Assembly (NCBI GenBank): GCA_025266875.1
Contig: JALLLT010000079.1
Coordinates: 29,618 to 93,617 of the forward strand
Length of the DNA stretch: 64,000 bases
Reading direction: 5' to 3'
Source: Fennellomyces sp. T-0311
Lineage: Eukaryota > Mucoromycota > Mucoromycetes > Mucorales > Lichtheimiaceae
Below the pieces are notes generated by a model that searched no databases, was not told where the DNA came from, and worked only from the letters and a program-made list of their open reading frames with translations. The position numbers and the translations under genes were made by a program. Positions 1 through 11,623 of the stretch are shown here, piece after piece; the first letter of the stretch is position 1; every line of letters starts with the position of its first letter.

Positions 1-2
1 GG

Positions 3-212
3 CAATACCAGTCTACAACTAGAGAACTAGCGCCTAGGCCGTCACCAACACCGGTACCTCAACCACAACCGTCAAGAGCTACAATGTTCAGATCAATATC
101 GCCCGCCTTTAGTAATTCCGGACCTTCAGAACCACTATTTAAAGCTAATGTGGTCATTCCGCGAAAACGAGCTCGATCCAACAACAAGGGTAGTGGTAAT
201 CAAGGGTTTTAA
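3..212 (+). CDS. C-terminal end of an unidentified protein (partial, enters from the left)
   Basis: An open frame runs from base 3 to a TAA at 210-212 with no stop, giving about 69 residues. The peptide is rich in Pro, Ser and Gln (a stretch of alternating Pro pairs near residues 13-24) and ends in a basic patch (PRKRARSNNKG) that could be a nuclear localisation signal. No start codon lies inside the window, so the gene begins upstream. I do not recognise the family. The low-complexity composition suggests a disordered tail. It could also be the last exon of an element-encoded protein, because the following 4 kb is transposon-derived. Confidence 0.45.
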   Translation, partial: QYQSTTRELAPRPSPTPVPQPQPSRATMFRSISPAFSNSGPSEPLFKANVVIPRKRARSNNKGSGNQGF

Positions 213-599
213 TAATTCTGGTCATATAGTTTTGCGATAACCGTACATCCTTATCATTTTTGCGCATGCCTACGGCACACGCAAACCTTTCAAATAATAT
301 ATTTATTAAATAACCCCCCCAGACATGTCACCCGGGCCGGGGCTGTTCGCGTTCGGGTACCTTGTGTTGCCCTTGTGTAGCGCATTTGTGCATGGAAAAG
401 TCGTTTGGCGTTTTGATCGATGCTGCTGGCGATAACGGGTTCCTTGCCTTGTACTTTTTTCCACTCTATCTACCGCCTCCATATTCGATCAATATATGTA
501 TGAATAGCCCTGATCAGCCTTCAAATCAAAAGCACCGAGGTCCTGGCAGATCTCCAAGAAGCACGAACAAGAGGAAGATGGAATAATGGCAGCGATAAT
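213..599. other. No gene recognised
   Basis: AT-rich stretch between the gene tail and the Fanzor relic. A 74-codon frame at 362-586 has no recognisable features. Confidence 0.4.
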
Positions 600-3500
600 A
601 CCGGTGTAAACGGCGATGATGATCTCATCCCGGATGATGCACAGACTCTCAATGATGACGATCAAGTCTACAGGGAAAAAAATACGGCATACTCGCGAAA
701 TACCTTTTGGATATTCAGAACCGAATCAAAGGCAAAGATGGTGGTTGTACGTAGCAGTACCATACGGGCAATTTTTGGCTTGAGCCCAAGGCACCATATT
801 TTGCATTACAAACATTAATTCGGTTGTAAGGCAAGAAAAAAGCCTTCCCAGCACTGCAGATCAAAATGAACTTCGATGAATTACGCAATGAACACGAGAG
901 GTCTTGGGAAATTGAGCCGTTTGTCGATTTATTTTGAGAAATATAGGCACTCTTGGTGTGCATGAGTGGTCACCAGCCCATACAGGACAATGTCATCCGC
1001 CAGACCTTTGCATTTTTCAGGACTTGACAAAGAGATCCCGATACGAACCAAGGTATAACATGAGTATTCAACGCAAGTTAACTGCTAAAATACAAAACTC
1101 TTCTATTGCTTTGTATCAACCAGACACTGTTGGTGACTGTACATTGAACTCATAGGCAAAAGTATGCTAACTATCAGATAGATTTTAAGGAACATCTGCG
1201 AAACGCGCCGAAGTACATATCGAAATTCTGGAGCCAGGGTCTCGAAGAGTTCATCCGCAACGGAAACGAGCTAAAACAAGCCGTACGCCTGATTACAAGC
1301 AATCTTATCAACCACATCCCCGTACCACCGCCACAAGTCGAAACATTGGACATAACGGAGGGAGAGTAAGTGGCACGGGCTGGTTAGGAAGATAATGCTT
1401 AGATTAACCTAAATAAGAATGATGCACGAAGCTTTTGAGTTTTGGTTAGCTCAAGCTCGCAACTTGCTTCGTCTTTACGCCAAAGACATTACACTCGACT
1501 TGGCCGAGAGGATACTACAGTTCGGTCGTTGGTTACTGGGACTGTCAGAACACTCGCTGCAACAGCAGGGGTGGTCACTGCTTCCTGTCACGAGCCACCA
1601 GATCTCTCACTTCTTAATTTGCACCCGGACACTTGCATACATAATTAGGCGGGCATGGCTTGCCAACAATCAAGTACTTGTGCCGAATCTGCTTCTCAGA
1701 CCAGTAAGTACCTTTGCAAAGACAAATCAAGTTATTAACTGCAATATACAACAGAACGGTCAGTTTCGGACTAGCAATGGGATCACCACGGACACCGGCC
1801 CTCAAAACATGAACATCCGTCAAGAAATGTGGGAAGACGTTTTCAACATCGATCATGTTCAACGAAATTGTTGGACGATAGGTGATGATGGTAAGTGCAA
1901 GCAAACGACAGCTACTAGGATATTCTCGACAGTAACCCATATCTTGTACAGCAGTGCACCAGCTGTTGGACACGAACCCAATAACGGTCGACTACAGCAT
2001 TCGCACCGACGGAGCCTTTACTCACGTGCACTTCAAGCAGCCGATGTTAGCCGATACTGGTGAGTAATTATAACAGAGGGTACTTGGGAGTCTGTCTAAT
2101 CATTTTGTTCAGAACCCCAACCGTCAACAAGACGAGAAATACGAGGGATGGCTGACAACGATGACTTGGGAAAATGGGCAAAAGGTGTATACCTTCTCGA
2201 CAAGGGGCCAAGAGGGCTGGGTGGGGAACGCGTGAATAACTCATGGATTGTGGGCATCGATCCAGGTAAGTCTGATATGCTTTATTATCGTACCATTCTG
2301 GTTCTTATTAGACATGAATAGGAGTCTCTGCAATGGTCATGGGCACAAGTACGCAAGAGGAAGAACCGCAACCAGGGTTGTGGATGAACCAATTCTCCAT
2401 CCTAACCCGAAACTACCAGTAAGCTATTCGGGTCCATATTATTTGATCCTTGGTATATACCCAGAAGTGAAATTATAAAATAGGCAATTCTGAAGATGCT
2501 GGGGGAAGAGCTAGGAGGGTGCAGGTAAAGAGGGGCAGATGACCACAAACATTACTGTTTGGAAACTGTGGGAGTACATAAAGTTCCGCCAAGTCGCGTT
2601 AAATTTATTCTCTCTTTCGCTCCTATTTCTCATTTTCATTCTTATCAGTAAGTCCGAGCATTTGAATTTGTCAAAGTAATAATTTGTTTCTCTTGATCGC
2701 AGATTACTCTTTGTGAAAGTCGTGATAGCGTGTAAGTTCATCACTTAATCTTAGGCACTGAAGAAAACTCATTATTTTTTATAGGTCTCTTATCGATTTG
2801 AATGCCATCAAGCTTCGAATTATAAGGTAAGTAAGGTTTTTAATCGTCTAGCAACAACGCTTTTGTAATATTTTTGATTCAGATACTTCCTTTTCTATTG
2901 GGATATCATGGTAAGCACCGACAGAATATTTTCGACCTCCATACTAACACATTTACCTGCTGTAGGAACGTGTCACTTTCGTCCATTGGTTGCCATTATC
3001 AGTCAGAGTGGTGACGCGGCACTTCTTTGGTTGACACTGCCAATACAATTCTGTAATGACTGGAATGGTGAATCAGATAGTATCAACTGATCAAACGTAC
3101 TGCAAGCACAGTGCGATGGTCGTTAGTAGCTGGTTCAATGAAGTAGCACTGCCTCCAAAGGACCTCTCTTTTGTTACGTACCCCCTGTACTGAGTGATTG
3201 CACATGACTTCTACTCCTTCCCAGTAAGGTGATTTTTTTTGGTGCTCTCTGCATACTTTGAATTATAAAAGGTAATCCATTATTTGGGTGCCGGGACCTC
3301 TGGGCGTGTAACAAACAAACCTATAGTGCAAAACCAACGTATTTTGGGAATATAAGCAAAAGCTTGTCAATCGTTGGAAGTTTCGAATTGAGCAGGAATA
3401 CGGTCAACTTAGAAACAACTCTGCGAATGTATCTGAGTCTGCAGACGTTGCAAGAAATATCGTCGTGCTCAGCATGATACGCACACGGTAAGTTGGTCTA

Positions 3501-4560
3501 AAAAGTTGTTGCTACGTGTATACTGAGCAAGGATACAGCAAGAAAATGTTCAATGAACATTTTAAACATAGAGAGATCCGTCGGACCATGTTTTCGGCTC
3601 GCCATAGCACCAAGCATCAGATAGTGAATCAGGTGCTAGGCGTAAACCCCAATTTTCTCCAGTATGCCATAACCATTTAGGACGCTTTTAACTTGCTGAC
3701 CTGAGCAAGCATACTCTTTTTAGGGAATGAAGTTGTTACCTATCTAAGTTGCAACGAAAAGGCAAAGAAAGCGTTGGCATGCCAACCGCCGCGACTTTGC
3801 CCGAGAACAAGGCTGGGAACGAAATGATCTGCCAACTATCACTTTCTACGGAGTGGGCGATATGCTTCTGATGTCCGGATTTGCCAAAAGCCCTCACGTT
3901 GTAGGCCATAGCGTCCACCTAAACTCGTTGTCGATCATGACTACTAACCTATCAACTAAATAGGGACTTATCTTACTCCTTTCCAAATTCTCTTTGGTTA
4001 TTTTAACCAACGAGCACAACACCAGTCAGGTGCACTCTTCATGCGACACAGGATCCAACCGGTCCAAGGGACCTATATCCATTGTCCTCCTATGTAAGAC
4101 AGGAGCTTTATCCGGTGTTCCATTAATTAACAAGTTATTACTAGCATCAAGAGGTCTCGCGCTTTGACACTTGCGGGAAATCGGGGCAGGAAGATTAAAT
4201 GGTGTGTCAATGAAGCCGGCGTGTTTCTGCACCCACAAGCAGATTGCGAACAAGGTCAAGAGCGCAGTAAGTTTCAAGTATCTGGGATTCTGCTTTCTTC
4301 TTACGCATACTTATAGATACAGAAATTTGGTCCAAAATCAATGCAGGAACGAGCTTGCTCACGGGCGATGTGATTCACGACGTGGAGGAATATATGACGA
4401 GTTCTTGTAAGCGGGGATGCAACTGTATCAATCTCAATCTGATACATTTTATTGTAGTTTGTCGACAAAGACAAGAACACGGCGTGTAATATGAGACGCT
4501 TTGGGATTCAATACATGCTTACGGATGGAGCCCCCAATCATTGATGAAGTGCTCTTGTAT
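600..4560 (+). pseudogene. Degenerate Fanzor (eukaryotic TnpB-like RNA-guided nuclease), intron-containing
   Basis: Fanzor proteins are eukaryotic relatives of the transposon nuclease TnpB. They carry a split RuvC domain and a zinc ribbon, and cut DNA guided by an RNA. Here the hallmarks appear in order across several frames and probable introns. There is a helical N-terminal part (DFKEHLRNAPKYISKFW, about 1182). Next come QQGWSLLPVTSHQISHF (about 1561) and a beta-strand block with TDGAFTHVHFKQP (1978-2050). A RuvC-I-like motif WIVGIDPG follows (D codon 2259-2261, split by an intron at 2266). Then come NEHNTSQVHSSCDT (about 4009-4050), in the place of the zinc-ribbon approach motif, and VDKDKNTACNM (4461-4493), the RuvC-III D..N signature. 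Decay is clear. A His stands where the first zinc-binding Cys is expected, and the frame changes repeatedly between blocks. Start, end and introns are approximate. Confidence 0.62.
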
Positions 4561-5439
4561 GGCCACCCCATGAAAATGAAAGGAATTAATAAAGAATTCC
4601 ACAGCTTTTCTTATTGCGTCTGGCGCATGTCTGAGGTCTGGCCACGCGCCGGGCATGTTAGCTAGGTCCAAATCGGGCGGGCAAAACTCAGCTCGCGTAA
4701 TCTTGAAAGGCAGGTTATGTCATACCTAATTGACAGGCTGCGCAACAGGATACGGTATTAATCTATACTAGCTTTAAGGCTAGGGAATTGATTTTAGAAG
4801 TTCCAAGTTATCCAATTTAGAATTGATAAATAAGGAGTGATGCATTGAATGACATCAGTTATATGTCTTTTAATCGTTGTTTACAGTGACAGGTTCAAGA
4901 TATATATTCGGTTACCTTCAGCTTCCAAATTTAGGTGAGAAAGTGTTACAGATTGGCACCCCAATCCAATATTCCGGCAGATCCTCCAAGTTTCGGTGAC
5001 TGAATAGGCGATGCATTTTTAAAATAGTCGTCTAGTGGTCTTCAACCTTCGTAGCCGACTTTGTAAGATTACTTAGCAACATGAGTTACAGTTGTCATGG
5101 AAACCGTACAGACCGGTGACTCTCGAAAGTGTTGAAGACGTTATTGGGAATCTCTTCTAACAAGTCAAAGCTTATTTGATAAGCTCTAATTATCTTCGGC
5201 GCGATGCTGTCCGTGATGCTTCATGAAAATGTATATAAGTTTACTAGGCGAGAAACGCATGTTTAATTGATGGTTGCAGTTATATTATTACAGAGTAAGA
5301 GTAAGCGGAGGGTGTATAAAGGTACTTATGCAAAATTATAAAGAACAAGTCTGCGACGAGGAAGAAGAAGTGGCGGGTAAAATAAAGGGTCTATGCAGGG
5401 GAGGTAGAAAAAAAAGTAGCCGGGTAAAGCTCTACTTTT
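4561..5439. other. No gene recognised
   Basis: AT-rich sequence between the Fanzor relic and the 3' end of KEI1. I see no coding frame with recognisable features and no clear inverted ends for the Fanzor element. Confidence 0.5.
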
Positions 5440-6264
5440 TTATACCATACTTCGAGCGGACCCATGCTGATTCATGTTGTAGTCGATATCGTCCAGATCT
5501 TGGTCGACCTGCGCAGCCAATTTAGAATACTGAGCTCTGCCAACAGATTTGTAGTACGATGTCAGGACAATGGCGAAATAAATCTATAAAGTATGGTAAG
5601 TGGGGCTGAGCAAAACGCAGAGACGGAGATGGAGAAACGTACATGGACCATGCGGAGCACCACCAACATGATGATACTGACAATGCTTTCCATTCGGAAA
5701 ACATCATCGTGCTGCTGCTGCTTAACGGGATCGTCGGCCAATTCGGGCAAGCTATGGTCCGTATAGACGTACCACTTGACGGCAAACAAAGTCGTAGAAA
5801 TCATGCTCAAGAGGCAGTCAGCCCAGTAGAAAATAATGAACCAGCGAATGAATTTTACGTCATTCTACGTCAATTGCTATAAGTAAACGGATATATAACT
5901 TTCGAGTACTCGCTTACGGTGTGAATGGCATACAAGCCTCGTGCGAAAACAAACACGGCCAGCAACGAACAGATGTAAATGGTGAAGGCGAGTGGATCAC
6001 TCACGTCGAACGAAATAAGTCCATAGAAACCCGAGAGTTTGTTGAGCTACATAAAGTAAACAGGTTAGCCTTTTTGTCATTTCGTTATTAAAGCCTTCTC
6101 GGCATTTTGGTTTTTTGGCTAACCATTCCAAAGATGGTGATAATGACCACACCTAACAAGCAAAGAATAAGCATCTAATGTCACCGGAAAATCATCGCAT
6201 CCGTACCGGTCTCCACGGGAACAAATCCGCAGCATGTTCGCGATCGAGAAAGTATGGCTGCCAT
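5440..6264 (-). CDS. KEI1: Inositol phosphorylceramide synthase regulatory subunit Kei1
   Basis: Kei1 is a Golgi membrane protein that binds the IPC synthase Aur1 and is needed for complex sphingolipid synthesis. Five exons fit by frame: 6264-6207, 6152-6124, 6046-5918, 5864-5643 and 5583-5440 (193 residues). The first intron uses acceptor TTGTTAG, which skips two in-frame stops and gives CCGFVPVETGVVIITIFGM. The family signature follows: LNKLSGFYGLISFD, then FVFARGLYAIHT, then a membrane segment ending ISTTLFAVKWYVYTD, then an acidic loop, and RMVHIYFAIVLTSYYKSV. Order and spacing match yeast Kei1 (ILNKCSGAYG, FSQGLYLIH, TIDTISTCFFTLWFTTQWF), though the protein is slightly shorter. All splice phases close and no disabling mutation is seen. 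It is therefore probably functional, although repeats surround it on both sides. Confidence 0.85.
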
Positions 6265-7204
6265 GGTGAAGGATATGAAATAAACAGCGGTGAAAGCGCC
6301 GAACCTTTTAGAGTGTTTTCGGACTTGATGCCTATTTCCGCTGCTTGGGGTGTGATTGGCTCTTGGCTAATATGGGAAGCACTTGGTCGCCGACTAGAAG
6401 TCTCATTAATCATATGATGGTGTGGCAGCCTATATCAATCTGCCAGAAAAGGATACAAGCGCATGGAAACCATTTAAAAGACCCGGTCTGCTGCATAATT
6501 CTACATCTGCATATGATCATCATCCTCGTAACTCAAAATCGTTGGATACAGGGCGCACTAATGATTCTGAAATTGGCGGCTTAGCAACAAAGTTACGAAA
6601 GCTTATTTCAATATTCAAAGAAACTCTGTTGAGTCTTCTTTTACATGGATGTACTATTGGAACATAGCCACATAGCATGCTATTGATCTTATAATATTGT
6701 TATATTGCATACAACGTACGTGTCCGTAGGTTTTTATCGAAAGAAGAAAAAGTTTAGAAAATGAGTATTTTTGTCTTGTACATACAAGCTGAAGCCGTAC
6801 AGCAATCCGTGTCATCAATCCATATGCTACGGCTCATTAGTTACCGAGAGAAGTAAACTGGATGTGCGTCATCAGTCAGGTAAAGAATATAAAGTACTTA
6901 ATTTCGATTTTTGACATTGAACGTGGTGCACCTTCTTACGGCATATCTATATAGACCTATTGGATGAAGATGGCATCATTAAACCTCAATATTGCAAAAT
7001 TCAAAAGCTATGAAGAGTAACTTTGATTTGACATCGGCGTCTTAGTGACAATTGCTTTTTCCACAGTAAATTGGCAAGCAAATAATCTCAAAACTGTATA
7101 TAGAAATAAGACATGATGTGTTTTCAGAAGTAGTTATAAAAGCTAGAATGGGTATCCATTTTTTAGCTTGAATACTTGCGGTATCGCTTAACGCGAAAGG
7201 TTGT
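6265..7204. other. Upstream region of KEI1; no other gene seen
   Basis: Includes the presumed KEI1 promoter. Short frames at 6345-6667 have no recognisable features. The stretch becomes AT-rich towards 7,200. Confidence 0.4.
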
Positions 7205-7510
7205 CGAATGAAAGTTGCTCTCTATTTATACTGCAGATGAATCGGGACGGAGAAGAAGGATGCTTTGTGTAATGGCTCAAAATCAATGCTATCACCGAGT
7301 CTCATATGATCTTACCATAACAGGACGAAGATTTAAGACCATTCTAACAGAGTTGCCTTACATGATCGGTAAAGCCGGATCAAGGTTATATATAAGAACA
7401 GATAGGGTAATCAATAACTGTACGTTTGTCGATGTAGTAATAACAGTGTATATAATCAAAGACTAAGGAAGAGCATGTAACCATGGATGGCGGTGTATGT
7501 CGAGGATACG
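7205..7510 (+). repeat. About 300-bp dispersed repeat, copy 1
   Basis: By eye this stretch aligns at roughly three quarters identity with the minus strand of 22,490-22,795. Shared anchors include GAGTTGCC followed by CATGATCGGTAAAGCCGG, and the block ending in an ATGGATG start-like triplet run. Similarity starts near 7,205-7,215 and stops around 7,505. Both copies translate to a similar peptide (ELPYMIGKAGSRL here, ELPCMIGKAGSRL there), so it may be a fragment of a coding element rather than a simple MITE. Confidence 0.6.
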
Positions 7511-7818
7511 ACGATATCCTCTGGAAGGAAATATTTATGCCGTACATTCGCAATTTGACTTCCTTTGAACAACTCTGCCATTTGTTACATTTTTTCGCCA
7601 TCATTAGCGATGATAAGCACTCGACATTCAAGAAGCTCAATAATCCATCCGCCAAGAATAAGATGGGAACGTAGAACTGGAATGGCTGAAACAGCAAAAG
7701 AGGTAAGCTTTTCTCCATAACAGCCGCGATTAATATAGTAGTAACGGTACCAGTATCAAACGTTTACAATGATCGTAATACGCTCTGATCAAAAGATGGC
7801 GGTTTTTTTATAATATGT
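7511..7818. other. No gene recognised
   Basis: Two opposed short frames (7483-7674 plus, 7386-7718 minus) cover this stretch. Neither shows a known motif. The minus frame is hydrophobic near its start and could be decayed membrane-protein sequence. Confidence 0.3.
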
Positions 7819-8110
7819 ACTAGCGCTTCCTGCCTCGCTTCGCTTCGTGTCATTCAACGGAAATCGCGTCGCAAGGGGGAAACCCCCTTGACCCCCACAT
7901 TGGGGGGCAAGCCCCCCAAACCCCCCTCTAACCATCCACGCTAGTCTGAATCAATGTTTTCAACATAATTGACTCATGTTGCTTTGCTACCAAATCATAG
8001 CAGGTATGAATGGCGAAAGTATAAGCTCTAAGCGCTACACCAAACCAAACTAACCTATACCTACCCTATCCTATCCTACTTTACCCGAAACCCTACTATA
8101 CTTATAATTA
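7819..8110 (+). repeat. Structured GC-rich dispersed repeat, copy A
   Basis: About 290 bp nearly matches 53,113-53,392 on the same strand. It opens with ACTAGCGCTTCCTGCCTCGC and ends in a pyrimidine/A-rich tail (CTACTTTACCCGAAACCC). The core contains two adjacent G-run/C-run hairpins (CAAGGGGGAAACCCCCTTG, then GGGGGGCAAGCCCCCC) at about 7,875-7,920. The internal block GGCGAAAGTATAAGCTCTAA is identical in both copies. No open reading frame is conserved. This suggests a non-coding mobile element or a structured transposon end. Confidence 0.7.
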
Positions 8111-8680
8111 TCTCATAAATCTCTCTTTCTCTTTATAGTAGATGAATATAAAGCATATATATATAGTAAAGATAATAAAGTAGATATGTAGAAGCAGGGA
8201 AGAGCTCTGCTATCTATTACTGAGGAGGGGTGGTGTTAAATAAAGGACCCACTCAGAGATAGTATGTAAGGTCTGTAATCCATGACAGGCAAAAATACAA
8301 CATAAAGCACATCATGCGAAAATACTGGTTCAAGAAGATATAGACTAACAAATGTAAATACTTGCCCTGTGGATTATTCTGGAGTATGGATAGCTGTCTT
8401 CGAGTCACCTTCAATGGTAATTCAAAAAAAATCTAAAAAAGCAATATGTTTGATATGTAAGGGAAGTACGCAATTCTAGCAAAGAGGCTTGGTACTATTT
8501 CATGGACCATTATCCCGGTATAAGTTATGCACAAAAACAATATGCACGTTATGCCTTAAGCAAAGCTGGTGAGGAGATAAAGCAATTCTGACATATATAT
8601 GAACATATAAGTTGTATTATATGTATCTGCTGCTCAAAAGCTTCACCATACGTACCTGTGTCGATGGATGCTCGAATCCA
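8111..8680. other. No gene recognised; AT-rich
   Basis: Very AT-rich, with a TATATATA tract near 8,155-8,165. No coding features seen. Confidence 0.4.
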
Positions 8681-9432
8681 TTATATTTTCGACCAGTTGT
8701 TCAGCCGCATCATTGGAACCAACACTGGGAAACCAAAAGTAGCAGCGTAAATTCTCAAACAGAAACTCACTATTGTTTTGTGTTTGGGGGCGATTCCCCC
8801 GGCACCCTGCGAAATTATGAATGCAGAAAAGATAAAGTAATATGGTCTCTCATATCCAATATGTTCGCTGTATGAAAGGTGCGTATGCCTATAGCCAACT
8901 GCATTACAGAATTCCATTGCTGTGGTTTGTGAAGGCCGCCACTGTAAAAGAAAATTAAAAACACGGCCTGAGGCTCACAGACATCTCAGTGATACGAAAA
9001 AAAAGTAAACATTGACAAAGATCCATAAGTTCTTTGGATTGATACCAAAAAAACTGCATGTAAGCATAGCAATAAAGAAATGTAACAAAACCTGCCAGAC
9101 AGACATACTTTTGTAACCTTTTGAGGTCGTCCAATATGATTCTTGCGGAATAACCGAAAAACTTTTTTCAAGAGCAGAGGAACAAATAGAAATGAGAGCA
9201 ACGAAAAAAACCCAGCGTAATTTACAAAAAAGGAAGGTAGTTTTCGACCCCATTTTTTTAATAATACCAGTTGTTGGATAAGTACGTGATATCTGTACCA
9301 ACAAAATTGATGGTCGAATTGACGCTCGATAGTCTCAAACCAGCCGTAATCCAGCTGCAACAGAAAGTGTGTAAGCCGGCCTATGATACTATGTACTTTA
9401 TTATGTGTTTCAGTTATATGATGAAAAGCCAT
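8681..9432 (-). pseudogene. Decayed multi-pass membrane protein gene, family unknown
   Basis: Minus-strand frames from 9432 down to about 8681 encode a strongly hydrophobic product in overlapping frames. A hydrophilic start includes IERQFDHQFCWYRYHVLIQQL. Predicted membrane segments follow (LRWVFFVALISICSS, VWQVLLHFFIAMLTCSFFGI), then EHIGYERPYYFIFSAFIIS. The reading switches frame near 9,250, and either a stop or a short intron lies near 8,950-9,000 (GTATCA to TTTTACAG). I do not recognise the family. The frame breaks in a repeat-rich setting suggest a pseudogene, but an intron-split gene is possible. Confidence 0.35.
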
Positions 9433-9984
9433 TCATTCATTGGAGTACTAAACTAGCACAGATCCTTTTGGTCTTCCTAGACATGGCAGCCACCAATAGT
9501 TATTTTATCCGCAATACCTCGAATCGCAAGGAAGTGACCTAATGACTATAGGAGCAGGCCAAACAGGTATATGTTTTTTCAATCAAACTAGCTGTGCATC
9601 GACTGAATTTTTCACTCCTGCACGGGGAAGTAAATGCGAGATGTGCAACGCACTAAAATGATACATCGCTTAGTACGGCAGTTTGCATTGGAAACGTAGA
9701 AGTTCAGATAGCGAAATCGAGATTTTAGATTCTGCGATTTAATTGAAAAAGTATAAATTTTATTTGGAAGACTTTTTGACTTGCTCCAATAGGTATATGG
9801 TCGCTTCCTTGCAGTACAAATGTATAGATATAAAAGGGTATCTGGTGCCATGTCTGAAAAAAACCCCTTACTGGGAAAAAGACAGGCCGATGTCGAAACG
9901 TTGTGGATAGTTATAGAAATGGAAAGAAAAACAGTGTAGGTATGATATCAATAATGTAGACGTGGGTACCACTCTAAGTGTGGC
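9433..9984. other. No gene recognised
   Basis: AT-rich spacer between the membrane-protein relic and the 3' side of a LINE remnant. Nothing recognisable on either strand. Confidence 0.4.
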
Positions 9985-11623
9985 TGTTTGTAGGTGCTGA
10001 TGGTCTGCCTTGGAGAGCTTCTTCTGGTGTCGGTTCATCATCATCGTACTGCTCGTCTTTATGGCTCAGCTTATCAACCTTGCGGAGGACATGCAAAAAT
10101 GCCGGCCACGCCTTCTTCATTTGCCCCGGGTCAGTCCATTATTTGAACGCGGAAGGCTGTTCAATATATAGTCGAACACCGGTGTATTATTTTGCTGGTC
10201 GGGGACTGGTCCAAATGCTAGGAGTAGTTCTTGAAGCTCTGCCCGAAGCAATGACAGGTGGCGTGGTGTTCTCAAGGGGCAGCAACTGTACCGCATTCGC
10301 AATCCTTCAGTGGGCATGAGGGAAGCCAATGCATACGCCATTTAACCAGTCGGTGTCGATCCTTAGGTGAGGCTGCCAAGTACGAGATGGGTTCGACAAG
10401 GCGATATAGTCTTAGACACCGAATAGATTTGTACTTGGAAGACCGAGCTGTAAACTCTTCGTCTCGTTCTTATCAATGGCCGCTACCATCGGGTCCTGGT
10501 GTGAGGTCAAGTCGTTTCGTAGCTTCCAGTACTGTTGATGTAGGGGGGTTGGTGGCCGTTAATTTCCGCCATTGAAGGTCGCTAGAGGTTCGGCCGTTCC
10601 ATAGGAAAGAAAGCTCAATCGCACGGGCCATAGTAAACACTGAGAGTGATTGGAGCCTGGTGGCGAATTTGAGCTGTAATGTACGTGCGCGCAGCTTCAT
10701 GGAAGGAAGATCAGCCAATACCATTGGTACAATGGTAGGAAACTTTGTCGACTTGCTGCGATTGAGCGCCATTTTGATACACCCAACTTGTATTTTCTGC
10801 AGTTGTTCCATTTGGACGGCTGAGAGAGCTGCAAGGGCAAGCCCATATTCCAAGATAGGTCTGACAAAAGAGCTGTATGTACGTAGTGCTGGCCATAGGC
10901 CAATGCCGTATTGATGCACTCCAAGTTGTCGTAGCGAAGCCATATTTCCCGTTGCCTTGGTAATACGCTGGCTGATCAGCATATCAGCGTCGACGCCCTT
11001 ATGGGTAAATGGAATTCCAAGATACTGGAAGCTTTTGACCTTGCAGATTACCGTATTATAAAGCTGATACTTCCTTGTTGTTTCCTGGTCGCTGGGTGTT
11101 TCGGCTGGTGACGTTGCTGGAGGTTCGATGATGGCACACTTTTGAGGATGCCAGCGATAACCTTGACCGAGCGAATGCTTTTCCGCCAGATTAAGAACAT
11201 GTACCATATCGTGCGGGAACCCAATATTGCCACGTCATCTGCATACAGGAGTGCTGACGCCAATGCTCTTCCAGAGTCTGGCCGGTCTTGCTGCGGGCGC
11301 CCATGTGTATCACCGCTATAACTTAGTCCTTGTACTGCTGCTTCTGATTTGCCGGAGTGTGGTGTTGTTCGAATTGTTAGAGGTTGTTGTCCGAGGCTAT
11401 ACATGGGAATGCGTAGACGTGCTGGAAGTGAGCTGATGGAAGTAGCATACAACAAGGGGCTGAGAATTGAGCCTTGAAGTACTCCGCGTGCTAGATTCTG
11501 TGATTTAGGTTCACCAAACACATTGAAATTATGAACCAGTCGATGTAATTTATTTGACATTAGTGCAACTAACGGTAACAGAACGAATAGAGAAGCATAA
11601 GCAATGTAACTGGAGCTTAACAT
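9985..11623 (-). mobile_element. 5'-truncated non-LTR retrotransposon (LINE) relic, reverse transcriptase
   Basis: Read on the minus strand, 11,623-11,048 carries RT fingers/palm motifs. These are ARGVLQGSILSPLLYA (RT block with QG.) and LLYADDVAILG, the YADD polymerase active site. After a frameshift near 11,150-11,200, the frame 11,207-10,473 continues with QKCAIIEP and VKSFQYLGIPFTHKG, the thumb-side YLGI motif of LINE RTs. A further shifted frame runs through DWLNGVCIGFPHAH to about 9,985. The endonuclease and the first half of the RT are absent, which is typical 5' truncation. Frameshifts and stops make it inactive. Confidence 0.8.

Noticed and set aside
362..586. 74-codon frame as a gene
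   Set aside because: No motif, and it overlaps the lead-in of the Fanzor relic; composition looks like chance.
5522..5882. Opposed frames over KEI1 as separate genes
   Set aside because: They are shadow frames or unspliced pieces of KEI1, which explains the sequence fully.
6172..6174. ATG at 6174 as KEI1 start
   Set aside because: Splicing from an upstream exon gives the conserved CCGFVPVETG start; the later ATG lies inside the intron.
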